From: an uncultured Verrucomicrobiales bacterium
Lineage (GTDB): Bacteria > Verrucomicrobiota > Verrucomicrobiia > Verrucomicrobiales > Akkermansiaceae
Direction: 5' to 3'
Assembly (NCBI GenBank): GCA_937928545.1
Contig: CALGJQ010000005.1
Location: 100,933-164,932 of the forward strand
DNA: 64,000 nucleotides
Shown: piece after piece, positions 1-11,100 of the stretch
Layout: each line of letters opens with the position of its first letter
How positions within the stretch are numbered: the stretch's first letter is position 1
The notes under the pieces: model-generated
The model's database searches: none
What the model was told of the DNA's origin: nothing
What the model saw: only the letters and a program-made list of their open reading frames with translations
Made by a program: the position numbers and the translations under genes

Positions 1-1
1 A

Positions 2-2170
2 AAGTTTTTGGGAGAAAAGCGTTTTTCTCTCGAAGGAGGAGAGGGCTTGATGATTCTTCTTAATCGCATCCTTGAAGGCTGTCCTGCCAAAGGGGTGCAG
101 GAGATTGAGATGGGAATGCCGCATCGTGGACGTCTTAACGTTCTGGCGCACTTCGTGAAGAAGTCGATCTCGACCCTTCTTTACGAATTCACTCCGAACT
201 ATGTTCCCGATCTTGTCGCAGGGGATGGTGATGTGAAATACCACCTTGGCTACGAGAAGGTTCGTAAGTTTCCTGACGGGGACGTCCGAGTGAGTCTGGC
301 CGCCAACCCAAGTCACCTTGAAGCGGTGAATGCGGTGGTGGAAGGAAAAGCCCGCGCTCGCCAACGGCTGATTGGAGATGACGAGGTGAAGACGAACCGG
401 AAGGTGGTTTTACCTCTCTTACTTCATGGTGATGCCGCATTTGCGGGGCAGGGACCGGTTGCCGAGGTTCTTAATCTGTCACAACTTGGGGGCTATCGCA
501 CCGGAGGGACGATTCATGTCATCGTGAATAACCAAATTGGTTTCACGACGATGCCTTCAGATGCTCGCTCATCAGCTTATGCCACGGATGTTGCGAAGAT
601 GATCGAAGCACCGATTCTCCATGTGAATGGCGAGCGTCCAGAGGAGTTGATTTGGGCTGCTGAGTTTGCTCTCGATTTCCGTCAAGTTTGGGGCCGCGAT
701 GTTGTCATCGATATGTATTGCTACCGTCGACAGGGCCATAATGAGAACGATCAGGCGGCGTTCACTCAGCCGCATATCTATCGCAAGATTGAGGGGCGTA
801 AGACGGCAGGTCAGCTTTTCCGCGATGAACTAGTGGCTTCAGGGGTGATCACGGTTGGTGAAGGACAAGAACTGCATGATGAGATTTGGAATGGTCTCGA
901 TGCGGGCCTCGAAGCAATGCGCAAGCACGAGGAAGATGGAAACTTTGACGAATATACCGGCTCAACGGCAGAGGCTCAGCCGCCTTATTCGCATGATGCG
1001 GTCACCACCGGAATTGATCTCGATACGCTTCAGCATATTGGGAAAGTGCTGACCACCATTCCCGAAGGCTTCCGCCTACATCCCACCTTGGCAAAGCGCT
1101 TTGTGCCACGTCGGGCAGAAGCACTTCAAAATGGAGGGCCTTTTGACTGGGCCTTTGCGGAGGCTCTCGCCTTTGGCTCACTTTTGATTGAGGGATACCC
1201 CGTGCGTCTTTCCGGTCAGGATTGTCGCCGTGGAACCTTTAGCCAACGTCACGCCGTCTTCTACGATTACGAAACGCGTGAGCGCTATATTCCGCTGCGT
1301 GAGATTAGTGATAATCAGGAACGTTTTTGCGTTTATAATAGTCTTCTTTCCGAAGCGGCGGTTCTTGGTTTTGACTACGGATACTCCTTGGGTTGCCCGA
1401 ATATGCTCATCCTTTGGGAGGCTCAGTTTGGTGATTTTGTCAATGGAGCTCAGGTCATCATCGATCAGTTTATTTCATCGGCAGAATCGAAGTGGCAAAC
1501 GCCAAGCTCAATGGTGCTTCTCCTGCCTCACGGATACGAGGGGATGGGGCCAGAGCACTCGAGCGCTCGCCTGGAACGTTTCCTTCAGCTTTGTGCGGAG
1601 AAGAATATGATTGTGGGAAATTTCACAACTCCGGCTCAGTATTTCCACGCCTTACGCCGTCAAAAACTTTCGCCGACTCGTAAGCCTTTGATCTTAATGA
1701 CGCCAAAGAGTCTTCTCACTCACCCGCGGGCCGTTTCTCATATTGAAGACTTTTTGGACGAATCCAGCTTCCGTGAAATCTTGCCTGACCACTTTGAGTT
1801 CGAAAAGCCAGAGAACGTCACGCGCGTGATTTTCTGCTCAGGTAAGGTTTACTACGATCTCCTCACTTACCGTGAAGAAAACGATATTAAGAATGCCGCG
1901 ATCGTGCGCGTTGAGCAGATTTATCCACTTCACACCGAGGAGATTAAACAGGTGATTAGCCCTTACCGCTCGGCCAAAAAGTTCGTTTGGTGTCAGGAGG
2001 AGCCGCTCAATATGGGAGCTTGGTTCTTCATGCAGCCTCGTCTTGAAAATCTCACGCGCAGTCGCGTCCGTTACGCCGGTCGTGAGCGCGCCTCCAGTCC
2101 TTCCACCGGCTCCAAGGCCGTTCACAAACGCGAGCAAAAGATGCTCTGCGAAAAAGCTTTCTCAGTTTAA
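2..2170 (+). CDS. sucA: 2-oxoglutarate dehydrogenase E1 component, N-terminus cut by window edge
   Basis: Thiamine-diphosphate-dependent E1 of the 2-oxoglutarate dehydrogenase complex, which decarboxylates 2-oxoglutarate and passes succinyl groups to E2 in the TCA cycle. The reading frame is open to the left edge, and the first visible residues (KRFSLEGGE, then GMPHRGRLNVLA) belong to the middle of the family's ThDP region, so about 200 N-terminal residues lie outside the window. Further family signatures are the HGDAAFAGQG segment, NNQIGFTT, YRRQGHNENDQ and the C-terminal EEPLNMGAW segment. The stop is followed 6 bp later by the E2 ATG, so the two genes form an operon. No E3 gene is adjacent. 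Identification is secure; only the start is missing. Confidence 0.96.
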   Translation, partial: KFLGEKRFSLEGGEGLMILLNRILEGCPAKGVQEIEMGMPHRGRLNVLAHFVKKSISTLLYEFTPNYVPDLVAGDGDVKYHLGYEKVRKFPDGDVRVSLAANPSHLEAVNAVVEGKARARQRLIGDDEVKTNRKVVLPLLLHGDAAFAGQGPVAEVLNLSQLGGYRTGGTIHVIVNNQIGFTTMPSDARSSAYATDVAKMIEAPILHVNGERPEELIWAAEFALDFRQVWGRDVVIDMYCYRRQGHNENDQAAFTQPHIYRKIEGRKTAGQLFRDELVASGVITVGEGQELHDEIWNGLDAGLEAMRKHEEDGNFDEYTGSTAEAQPPYSHDAVTTGIDLDTLQHIGKVLTTIPEGFRLHPTLAKRFVPRRAEALQNGGPFDWAFAEALAFGSLLIEGYPVRLSGQDCRRGTFSQRHAVFYDYETRERYIPLREISDNQERFCVYNSLLSEAAVLGFDYGYSLGCPNMLILWEAQFGDFVNGAQVIIDQFISSAESKWQTPSSMVLLLPHGYEGMGPEHSSARLERFLQLCAEKNMIVGNFTTPAQYFHALRRQKLSPTRKPLILMTPKSLLTHPRAVSHIEDFLDESSFREILPDHFEFEKPENVTRVIFCSGKVYYDLLTYREENDIKNAAIVRVEQIYPLHTEEIKQVISPYRSAKKFVWCQEEPLNMGAWFFMQPRLENLTRSRVRYAGRERASSPSTGSKAVHKREQKMLCEKAFSV

Positions 2171-2176
2171 TTGACC

Positions 2177-3547
2177 ATGTCCCAAGATATTATCATTCCC
2201 TCCGTCGGAGAATCGATCACTTCAGTTCTCGTCTCCCGTTGGCATCACGCTGATGGAGCGAGCGTTCAGAAAGGAGAGGTCGTTGCGACCCTCGAAACGG
2301 ATAAGGTTTCGCCTGAAATCGAAGCCGCGGTTTCGGGAACCCTTTCAATCTCAGTTCCCGAAGGAGAAGAGGTTGCGATTGGCGCGGTCATCGGCGCAAT
2401 CGCGGAAGGTGAAGTCGCCTCGAGTGCGGCTCCAGCAGCGGCAAGTCCAAGTCCGGAAGCAGCATCTCCGTCACCGAGTGGAGAAGTGGTCGATATCGTC
2501 ATGCCAGCCGCTGGTGACTCGATCACCTCTGGAACCATCGCTGCGTGGGCGGTGGCTGATCAAGGTTTCGTGAAAAAAGGTGAGACCGTTTTGACCGTGG
2601 ATACCGATAAAGTGTCGCAGGAAATCGAGGCCCAAAGCAGTGGGCTTGTCACCATTGAGGTTGCGGAGGGAAGCGAAGTAGAGATTGGGCAAAAGCTCGG
2701 GAGTATCGCGGTGTCAGAAGCGCCAGCGGAAGCCTCGACCCCTGCACCAGCTCCGTTTGCTGAGACTCCCAAGCAAGAGGCGACTTCTGCTCCTCAGGCA
2801 ACTCCGGCTGCTCCCGTACCTGCGGCTAAGGCTCCCGTCAATGATGAGGGGCGTGTCACGCGTAAAAAGATGAGTCCGCTGCGTCGTAAGATTGCGCAGC
2901 ATCTCGTTAACGCCCAACAGACGGCGGCGATTCTCACGACCTTTAACGAAGTCGATATGACGGCCGTGATGGAGCTTCGGAAAGCGGTCCAAGAAGACTT
3001 TGTCGCAAAGCACGGGGTGAAACTCGGTTTCATGTCCCTCTTTACCAAGGCGGTGGTGCAGGCGCTCAAAGATGTTCCTTCAATCAATGCCAGCATTGAA
3101 GAAAACGAGATCGTTCAAAATCATTTCTACGATGTCGGAATCGCGATCGGAACCGAGAAGGGACTCATCGTTCCCGTCGTTCGTGATTGTGATCAAAAGT
3201 CTTTTGCCCAGATCGAGAAAGACATCATCGGATACGCGACCAAGGCGAAGGAAGGAAAGATCGAATTGGCTGACCTCATGGGTGGTGTCTTTACCATCTC
3301 GAATGGTGGTGTTTATGGCTCGCTCCTTAGCACCCCGATTTTGAATCCGCCGCAAAGTGGAATCCTTGGGATGCACACCATTCAACAACGTCCGATGGCG
3401 GTGAATGGTGAGGTGAAGATTCGCCCGATGATGTATCTCGCGATGAGCTACGATCACCGACTGGTGGACGGCAAAGAGGCGGTGACTTTCCTGATTAAGA
3501 TCAAGGACTGCCTTGAGAATCCGACTCGGATGATGCTCGAAATGTAG
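2177..3547 (+). CDS. sucB: 2-oxoglutarate dehydrogenase E2 (dihydrolipoyl succinyltransferase) with two lipoyl domains
   Basis: E2 core of the 2-oxoglutarate dehydrogenase complex; it transfers succinyl from lipoate to CoA. The ATG at 2177 is preferred over a TTG at 2171 because it starts directly at the lipoyl domain. Seen: lipoyl domain 1 (about residues 2-77, lipoylation site K43 in ETDKV), an Ala/Pro/Ser linker, lipoyl domain 2 (about 98-170, DTDKV), a second Ala/Pro linker, then the catalytic domain from about 225 to the end with the SYDHRLVDG active-site motif. Two lipoyl domains are unusual for E2o. No peripheral E1/E3-binding domain is recognisable, because linker 2 runs straight into the catalytic domain. 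It is cotranscribed with sucA; the 3' end meets DUF1501 convergently. Confidence 0.95.
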   Translation: MSQDIIIPSVGESITSVLVSRWHHADGASVQKGEVVATLETDKVSPEIEAAVSGTLSISVPEGEEVAIGAVIGAIAEGEVASSAAPAAASPSPEAASPSPSGEVVDIVMPAAGDSITSGTIAAWAVADQGFVKKGETVLTVDTDKVSQEIEAQSSGLVTIEVAEGSEVEIGQKLGSIAVSEAPAEASTPAPAPFAETPKQEATSAPQATPAAPVPAAKAPVNDEGRVTRKKMSPLRRKIAQHLVNAQQTAAILTTFNEVDMTAVMELRKAVQEDFVAKHGVKLGFMSLFTKAVVQALKDVPSINASIEENEIVQNHFYDVGIAIGTEKGLIVPVVRDCDQKSFAQIEKDIIGYATKAKEGKIELADLMGGVFTISNGGVYGSLLSTPILNPPQSGILGMHTIQQRPMAVNGEVKIRPMMYLAMSYDHRLVDGKEAVTFLIKIKDCLENPTRMMLEM

Positions 3548-3548
3548 T

Positions 3549-5000
3549 CTAGGCCAAGATCGGCTTCACGACCTTGCCGTGCACATCGGTGAGGCGGAAG
3601 TGGCGGCCTTGGAACTTGTAAGTGAGGGCGGTGTGGTCGATTCCCAAGAGGTGGAGAATGGTGGCCTGAAGATCATGAACGTGGACTGCGTTTTCATCGT
3701 AGGCATGTTTGTCCGGTGAAATCGTCATTCCGTTTTGATCGACGAGATTGTAGCCATAATCATCGGTCTGGCCGAAGGACATCCCGGCTTTGATCCCGCC
3801 TCCAGCCATCCAGATCGAGAAACAGCGAGGATGGTGATCACGACCAAAGCCTCCGGGCGTGAGCTTGCCCTGCGAGTAGTTGGTCCTTCCAAATTCTCCT
3901 CCCCAGATGACGAGGGTATCATCGAGCATGCCTCTCCGTTTGAGATCAGAGACGAGGGCGGCGGAAGCTTGGTCGGTTTCCTTACATTGACGAGAAATGC
4001 CGCCCTTAAGTCCTCCGTGTTGATCCCATCCTTGGTGGTAGAGTTGGATGAACTTGACGCCGCGTTCGGCGAGTCGACGAGCCATCAAACAGTTTGCGGC
4101 GAAGGTTCCGGGGTTGCGGGAATCCTTTCCATAGAGTTCGTAAGTCTCGTCGGTTTCCTCGCTCAGGTCGGCGACTTCAGGGACGCTCGACTGCATGTTG
4201 AAGGCCATCTCGTATTGCTTGATGCGGTCTTGAATCGCGACATCGGGGCTCAGAGCATGTTGGTGAGAGTGTAGTTCAGCGAGGCGATCGAGAAGAAGGC
4301 GTCGGGACTTTTCCGAAACTCCATCGGGGTTGCTGAGATAAAGGACGGGATCTTTTCCAGAGCGAAAGCGCACTCCTTGGTATTCGGTGGGCAGAAAGCC
4401 AGACCCCCAAAAGCGGGAGAGAAGCGGCTGTCCGCCTTTTCCCTTGGTGTTGAGGACGACGAAGGAAGGGAGGTCATTGTTCGAAGTGCCGAGGCCGTAT
4501 TGAAGCCACGCGCCGATGGAGGGACGGCCGGAAATTTGAGAGCCAGTTTGGAGGTAGGTGACTGCGGGGCCGTGGTTAATGGCCTCGGTGTACATGTTTT
4601 TTACGACACAGATATCGTCCGCAATCTTGGCGGTATACGGGAGGATTTCGGAGAACGATTGGCCGGAGTCGCCGTGCTGGGAAAATTCGAAAGGTGAGCC
4701 TGCCAGTGGGATCGAGGATTGGTTGCCTGACATACTCGAGAGGCGCTGGTTTCCTCGGATCTCATCAGGAAGTTGCTCGCCATGTTTTTTCTGAAGCAAG
4801 GGTTTCGGGTCGAAGAGGTCGATTTGCGAAGGACCTCCCGATTGGCAGAGGAAGATAACCCGTTTTGCTTTCGCGGGGATTTTTGACTTCCGGGAAAGGG
4901 GGCCATTTTCGGCATTTAGGAGATCGGCCAAAGCGAGGCCACCAAATCCGAGAGCAGAATTTCGGAGAACATCGCGGCGGTTGAGGAAAGGAGAAGTCAT
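3549..5000 (-). CDS. DUF1501 family secreted protein
   Basis: 483-residue DUF1501 protein, a sulfatase/alkaline-phosphatase-fold family expanded in Planctomycetes and Verrucomicrobia and of unproven function. The N-terminus has a Tat-like signal (RRDVLRNSALGFGGLALADL). Family features are CQSGGPSQIDLFDPKP near residue 52, YHQGWDQHGGL, and WGGEFGRTNYSQG with the following GFGRDHHPRCFSIWMAGGG segment. The gene lies 6 bp downstream of the PSD1/PSCyt gene in the same direction, which is the standard pairing of these families and suggests joint export and function, often inferred to concern polysaccharide or sugar degradation. Its stop is 1 bp from the sucB stop. Confidence 0.93.
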   Translation of the reverse strand: MTSPFLNRRDVLRNSALGFGGLALADLLNAENGPLSRKSKIPAKAKRVIFLCQSGGPSQIDLFDPKPLLQKKHGEQLPDEIRGNQRLSSMSGNQSSIPLAGSPFEFSQHGDSGQSFSEILPYTAKIADDICVVKNMYTEAINHGPAVTYLQTGSQISGRPSIGAWLQYGLGTSNNDLPSFVVLNTKGKGGQPLLSRFWGSGFLPTEYQGVRFRSGKDPVLYLSNPDGVSEKSRRLLLDRLAELHSHQHALSPDVAIQDRIKQYEMAFNMQSSVPEVADLSEETDETYELYGKDSRNPGTFAANCLMARRLAERGVKFIQLYHQGWDQHGGLKGGISRQCKETDQASAALVSDLKRRGMLDDTLVIWGGEFGRTNYSQGKLTPGGFGRDHHPRCFSIWMAGGGIKAGMSFGQTDDYGYNLVDQNGMTISPDKHAYDENAVHVHDLQATILHLLGIDHTALTYKFQGRHFRLTDVHGKVVKPILA

Positions 5001-5006
5001 AGAATG

Positions 5007-7958
5007 CTATTGCTTGGTGTTGACCTCGTTGAGGTTAAGGACGGCTTGAGCGAGGCTGGTCAGGGCGGCAAGTTCGGGAGTGGCGGATTTTGATTTACGA
5101 TGGCCTTGGTCCATGAAGCTTTGAGCTTCTTTAGGGTGGGTTTGGAAGTGAGTGAGTTGCTCGGTGTAAATTTTCTCAAGAATCCCCATCTCGGTTTCAT
5201 CCGGATTTCGAGAAGTTAGTCGGAGGTAGACGTCGGTGATCGTGGCCTTGAGGTCATCCGGATGTTTTTGGGAGGCACTCTCGGCGAGGTGACGAGAAGC
5301 TTCGACGAATTGAACACCGTTGAGTAATACGAGGGCTTGAAGAGGGGTGGAAGTGGAGTCTCGTTTTGCCGAGCAGACATCACGTTTCACCGCGTCAAAG
5401 GCCATCATGACTGGAGATGGTCCGGTTCGTCTCCAATAGGTGTAAAGTGAGCGGCGGTAGAGGCCTTCACCTAAAGTGGGTTTGCTGGGTTTGAAAGATT
5501 CGGCGAGATCGTAAGGATGGACGGAAGGACCACCAATCTTGGGGACGAGAAGTCCCGAAGCGGCGAGAGCCTGGTCTCGGATTGCCTCGGCTGGCAGGCG
5601 ATGTCTCGGGCCTCGGGCGAGAAATTTGTTGTCGGGATCTTGTTCGATCTCGAGCGAGTTGGCTGAGGAATCTTGTTGGTAGGTTTTTGAAGAAACGATC
5701 TCTTTGACGAGTGCTTTGACATCCCATCCGGAAGCGATGAATCGGGCGGAGAGTTCGTCGAGAAGTTCGCGATGTTCGGGTCGTTCGCCTTGGATGCCAA
5801 AGTCTTCAGAGGTGTTGACAAGGCCGCGTCCGAAAAAGGCCTGCCAGAGTCGATTGACGGTCACTCGCGCGGTGAGTGGGTGCTTGGGGTGAGTGAGCCA
5901 TTTCGCGAGTTCAAGACGATTGGTGGCCTTCATCCCGAAGTCTGGCAGGAAAGCGGGAAGGGCGGCTTCGACAGGTTCTCCTCGCGAATCGTAAGCTCCA
6001 CGGTTGAGGATGAAGGCCTGCTTTGGCTCGTCGAGCTCTGCCATGACCATGATCTCAGGAATGGAGTTCTGAAGCTTGTTGTGATCGGCGCGGGCCTTTT
6101 TGAGATTGGCGAGAGCTTCTTGGTACGAGGGATCTCGTAAAAGAGCGCTTTGCGGATCTAGAGGAGGATCGACTTGCGGAGAGTGAAGCTGTGCGATTTC
6201 GAGTGGGCTGAGTTCACGATCGAAGACGTAGAATTCATCGACCAAGCCGTTCTTAAACCCGCGATCACGCATTCTTTCTCCAATATGAATGTGCGGGTTA
6301 CCTCCACCTTTGATGGGGCGGGTGAGTTTGTCGCGAACGATGCTCGTTTTCGCTTCTTGGCCGTTGATGAAAATTTTGAGGCCTTCGGCGCGAGATGAGC
6401 CATCGTTGCTGACGGTGACATGAACCCACTCGCCGGGTTTGATCGCTTCATTGGTCTTGATTGAGATCGCATTGCCCGGCCAGAAGTGGATGAGCGACCA
6501 TTGGAGCTGGTTCTCGAGAAGGAGGAGTTCGTAGCCCCGCGAAGCGGCATCATGCCAAGCTTTGGAGCGCGAGAAGACGACGGCGCGATCTTTGACGTCA
6601 GGGCTTTGGAGCCAGAGTGAAACGGTAAAGGGATGTTCCCGTGGAAAGTCTCCGACTTTGGTGGTGACGGCGTCATCCCCGGTGAGTCTCAGAGCTTTAC
6701 CGATCTTTCCGGGTTCGGGTTTATTTGCGCCATCGGGCTTGCTGTCCTCGAAGGTGAGATGAAGGAGTTGCTCGCTCAATGGGAGGAGCTTTTGACTCGG
6801 ATCGACTTCGATCTCGCCGAGTGTTGTCAACTTTTGAAGAGCCTCGGCGCTTGCGAACTCTTTGTCTTTCAATTGCTGCTTCTGAGCCTCGCTGGGAAGC
6901 GAGATGGCGGGAGTGGGAGTGGCTTCAGGATTAAAATAGGAATAGAGGCCGGATTCATCGATGTCATCGAAGAAGGCGAAGAGCGAGTAGTAGTCTTTCG
7001 CGGTGGTGGGATCGTATTTGTGATCGTGACAGCGAGAGCACTCCATGGTTAGGCCGAGAAAAGTGGTGCCGAAGGTGTGAACTCGGTCGGCAATGTATTC
7101 GACGCGGAATTCCTCAGGGACGGAGCCGCCTTCAACTTTTTGTTGGTGAAGCCGCGAGAAGGCGGTGGCGATACGGGTCTCTTCGTTGGCATCGGGAAGC
7201 ATGTCGCCTGCGACCTGTTCGTGAATGAAGCGATCGAAGGGCTTATTGGCGTTGAAGGAATTGATGACGTAGTCGCGATAGGGCCAGACGCGACGGTCTT
7301 TATCCTGTTGGAATCCGTAACTATCGGCGTAGCGAGCGACATCGAGCCAAGGGGTCGCCATGTGTTCTCCGTAAGCAGGTGAGGTGAGGAGTTGATCGAT
7401 GAAAGGGCTCAGGTTTTCTTCATCGAAAGATGAAATTTGTTTAAGGGTCGGCGGGAGACCGGTCAGATCAAAAGTGAGGCGGCGAAGCAGTTGGTGAGGC
7501 TTGGTAGCTGGCTTTAACTTAAGGTCTCTTTTTGCGAGTTGAGTGGAAACGAGCTCGTCGATTGACTTTCCGTTTGAATCAGGAAGGGGGGTGAAAGCCC
7601 AGTGATCGGTGTATTCTGCTCCTTCCTGAATCCAGCGGGCGAGGAGGTCCTTTTGTTCCTGACTGAGTTTGCGGTGGGAGTCGGGCGGCGGCATGAGGTC
7701 CTCCGGATCCTTTGAGTGGATACGAGCGATCATTTCAGACTTCTCGGGTTTCCCTTCCACGATTGCTCCGGCGTCGAGAGCATCCTCGCGGAGATCGAGG
7801 CGGAGGTCTCCTTCCCGGTGCGAGGGGTCCGTCCCGTGACAATAGTAGCAGTTTTCAGAGAGAATCGGCTGAATGTCTCGGTCGAAGGAGATCTTTTCCT
7901 CCCCAAAAGTGGAAAGGCTCAAGATCAGAAAAAGCAAAGAGGAAAGGGCTTTAGACAT
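5007..7958 (-). CDS. Secreted cytochrome/LamG/PSD1 protein (PSCyt1-DUF1549-LamG-DUF1553)
   Basis: 983-residue exported protein. The ATG at 7958 is chosen over an upstream in-frame start because it begins a clean signal peptide (MSKALSSLLFLILSLSTFGEE). Domain order: PSCyt1 cytochrome-like domain with one CYYCH haem motif at about 34-100; DUF1549 (PSCyt2) with LLRRLTFDLTGLPPT at about 155-330; a concanavalin A/LamG-like domain at about 395-610; DUF1553 (PSD1) with NRLWQAFFGRGLV at about 690-960. The family is typical of Planctomycetes and Verrucomicrobia and is usually found directly before DUF1501, as here. Role inferred: periplasmic redox or carbohydrate-related; substrate unknown. Confidence 0.92.
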   Translation of the reverse strand: MSKALSSLLFLILSLSTFGEEKISFDRDIQPILSENCYYCHGTDPSHREGDLRLDLREDALDAGAIVEGKPEKSEMIARIHSKDPEDLMPPPDSHRKLSQEQKDLLARWIQEGAEYTDHWAFTPLPDSNGKSIDELVSTQLAKRDLKLKPATKPHQLLRRLTFDLTGLPPTLKQISSFDEENLSPFIDQLLTSPAYGEHMATPWLDVARYADSYGFQQDKDRRVWPYRDYVINSFNANKPFDRFIHEQVAGDMLPDANEETRIATAFSRLHQQKVEGGSVPEEFRVEYIADRVHTFGTTFLGLTMECSRCHDHKYDPTTAKDYYSLFAFFDDIDESGLYSYFNPEATPTPAISLPSEAQKQQLKDKEFASAEALQKLTTLGEIEVDPSQKLLPLSEQLLHLTFEDSKPDGANKPEPGKIGKALRLTGDDAVTTKVGDFPREHPFTVSLWLQSPDVKDRAVVFSRSKAWHDAASRGYELLLLENQLQWSLIHFWPGNAISIKTNEAIKPGEWVHVTVSNDGSSRAEGLKIFINGQEAKTSIVRDKLTRPIKGGGNPHIHIGERMRDRGFKNGLVDEFYVFDRELSPLEIAQLHSPQVDPPLDPQSALLRDPSYQEALANLKKARADHNKLQNSIPEIMVMAELDEPKQAFILNRGAYDSRGEPVEAALPAFLPDFGMKATNRLELAKWLTHPKHPLTARVTVNRLWQAFFGRGLVNTSEDFGIQGERPEHRELLDELSARFIASGWDVKALVKEIVSSKTYQQDSSANSLEIEQDPDNKFLARGPRHRLPAEAIRDQALAASGLLVPKIGGPSVHPYDLAESFKPSKPTLGEGLYRRSLYTYWRRTGPSPVMMAFDAVKRDVCSAKRDSTSTPLQALVLLNGVQFVEASRHLAESASQKHPDDLKATITDVYLRLTSRNPDETEMGILEKIYTEQLTHFQTHPKEAQSFMDQGHRKSKSATPELAALTSLAQAVLNLNEVNTKQ

Positions 7959-8158
7959 CGGAAAGAAGAGGAAAGGCTGACCGTGATTTAAAAATTTGTA
8001 TGACACGAGCTATCGTCATTCTACTCGATTTGAACCGTCAGGCTGTCACAAAAAAACAATCTGAGAGGACTTCGTTTGAATCTTGTAGAAGAAAGACTCT
8101 CTCTAAAATCTCACTTTATCCTCGAAAGTCGGGGGTGATTAGCCGCGTAATCCTCTTC

Positions 8159-11100
8159 ATGTCCAAGGATCTTCCCCCTGAGATCGAATCCGGTCTCGTA
8201 TCGCTTCGCCGTCGTATTCGGCGGATTCAGCTCTTTCGTGGGCTTTTGAGAACGGCAGGGGTGCTTTTAGGCGGGCTTCTTTTGATCATCGCGCTGGACT
8301 ACTTTTTGGCTCCTTTGCCTTCCTTGGCTCGAACCGCTCTTTTCTTCCTTTGGCTCGCCGCGATTCTTCTGGCGGCGGTGCTTTTTATCCTCCGTCCCTT
8401 GCTAGGGAAGTTACCTTTGGTCCGACTTGCTCGATGGCTGGAGGCCCGGCACCCGGAGACGGAGGAACGGATTAGTACCGCCTTGGAGCTGGCAAATCAT
8501 CCTGAGGGAGTTTCGCCAGAGCTTCTCGCAGAGCTTTCGAAGGAAGCGGCCTCCGATATCAACATGCTTGATCCCAATGAAGAGGTTCAGACCAAACGCA
8601 TTCGCCGGTCGATGCTTCCAGTGGGCGCGGCCTTGGTGGCTTTGATTGCTTTGGTGGCAGTTTGGCCTCGTGAAATGGGGCGTTTGCTCACGCGTGCGGT
8701 GTCACCCTTTTCGGAGTTGGGAAATGCTGGGGCTTTTCGTTTTGAGATTCAGCCCGGGGATGTTGAGCTTTTAGAAGGCGATGAATTTGCCATCGATCTC
8801 ACTTACACAGGTTCCTTGAATAAGGCGCTAGAGCTCGTGATCGAAAAGGATGGCAAGACGCTCACGGAGACGCTTCAGCCGACCAGCTCGGAAGGCGAAA
8901 CTCATACTTATTCTTACAAAGTCCATTCGGCAGATCAGAGCTTTAAATATTTGGCAAGGGTTGCCGGGAGCGAAAGTGATCGCTTTGAGGCAAAGGTCTT
9001 TCCACTTCCTCGTTTGCTCGAGCCCGTGGTGACCTTGCAATATCCTCCTTATACCTCATGGCCTGATCGTGAAGTCTCATTGGGTAACGGAGTACAGGCA
9101 CTCGCGGGAACGGAAGTGACGATTGAGGGCCGCTTTGATACTCCGCTTGAGAGCGCGGAGGTAGTGATGGATTCCAGTGCCTTTGGCGAAGCGAGCCTCG
9201 AAGCTTCAGCACGCGGAACGACGATGTCTTGGTCTGGGACTTTCAAGCCTGGGGTCGATGCGGCGGCAACCGTGAAGGTGAAGCATCGTTTGGGGCAGGA
9301 GTTGGATGCGGCGAAATTTCAACTTAAAGCAACGGAAGACCCAGCTCCCGTGGTGAAGATTTTGACTCCGGTTCAGCGTGAGTTTCGAGTGAAGCCAGAT
9401 GAGCAAGTGATCATCACTTATGAAGTGAACGAGGCGATTGGCTTGGCGAAAGCCGAGATCGAGCTAGAGGTAAATGGGAAGCCGGTTGAAGCACTCTTAG
9501 AACTTTTACCCGAGCGGGTAGATGGCGAAGCGGGTCGACTTTGGGAAGGCGAAGCGATGGTCTTTTTAGGAAGCCTTGTGAACCAATACAAAGGCGCGCG
9601 CGAGTTTCGGATGCGCCTGGCTCTGAGCGATAATCGTCCCGCGGAGCTAGATGGACCGGGAGTGGGGCATTCCGAGTGGTTGGAGTTCAAACTCGATCGA
9701 AATGCCGAATCGCTCGTTCGTCAGGAACTTCGTAAGCAGGACAGTGATATTCGCGAGACGGTGGATAAGGCGATTCGTGATATTGAGAAGGCGAAGCAGA
9801 AAATGCATCAGGCTAAAGGGCAGCTTCATAAAGAAGAAGTCAGTGAGTCGGCTGAAAAGGCGCTCGCCGAATCGAGAGAAAAGCTCAATGAGGCTCAGAA
9901 GGAACTCAGCGAACTCAGTGAGCGGATGAAGCAGGGAGTTCAGGAGCATCGCCGAGATGAGGTCGATGCGGTTGTCGCAAAACTTGAGGAGGCTAAGAAG
10001 TCTGTCGAAAACACGGCCCTCCAAGATACACCTGAATCTCGTCATTCCGAAATGGATCATGCTCTTCGTGAGAGCCAAGAAGCGGTGGAAGACCTTCGGG
10101 CTTTGCAGCAAGAGATTCAGAAGGATCAACCAAAGACCGATGACCTCGCTCGCCTGCAGGAGATGGCGCAGAAGCAAGAAGAATTGGCCCGTCAGGCCGC
10201 TGAGAAAGATCCTGATCAGGATTGGAAGAATAAGCAGCGCCAGATGCAGGAAGAGATTCGTCAAAAGGTGCAAGAGTCACCTGAGGCCAAAGCCGCGGCG
10301 ATGAAGTCGCAAAGTGAGCGGGCTCTCGATCTCGCCAAAGAAGCTGAGGCTCTGCAAGAATCTCAAGAAGAATTGGCAAAGCTCGCTGAGCAGTCTGAGC
10401 CCGCGAGCCCAAAGATGGATGAGAACCAGCTTAAGAATGCGATCGCTCAAGAACAGCAAGATGTCGCGCGGGCTGCTCGCGAGGAATTGGCAGATGCTCG
10501 TCAGGATAAGGACGAAGCTCGGATGGAGGAATTGCCAAAAGCGATTGCTGAGGCGGAAAAAGCGGTGAATGAAACGCGTCAGTCGAAGCCCGAAGAAGCG
10601 GCCAAATCGGCGCAAAAATCTGCCGAAGAATTGGCGAAAAGCGCAGACGAAAATCCTTCTCAAAAAGCGGTCCAAGAGAAGCAGGAGAAGTTAGCGGAAG
10701 CTCTAGAGGCGCTCGCCGAGGGCAACAATGAAGAAGCAGAGGCAGCGCTCGAAGAAGCGCAAGCAATGCTCGACCCTCGTGAAATCGCGCAAGCTCTCGC
10801 CAAAGAACAAGAGGAGGCTCTGAATCAGGCAAAGGAAGAATTGTCAGAGGCCCAAAAAGGAAAAGAGTCCCGAGCTGAAGATTTAGCGAAAGCCGTCGAG
10901 CAAGCGCAAGAGGCCATGAATGCCGCGAGGCAAAATAAGCCCGAGCAAGCTGCCAAAGCGGGGCAAGAAGCCGCTGATGAATTGGCGAAAGAGGCTGGTG
11001 AATCGCCCTCGCAAAAATCACTGCAGAAAAAGCAGGAGAAAATTGCTGAAGCCTTTGAAGCTCTTGCGGAAGGAAAGACGGAAGAGGCTCAAGCGGCCTT

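Noticed and set aside
8000..8158. Extended N-terminus of the large coiled-coil protein
   Set aside because: The upstream part is non-hydrophobic, unlike the family, and would overlap the divergent promoter region; the ATG at 8159 is better.
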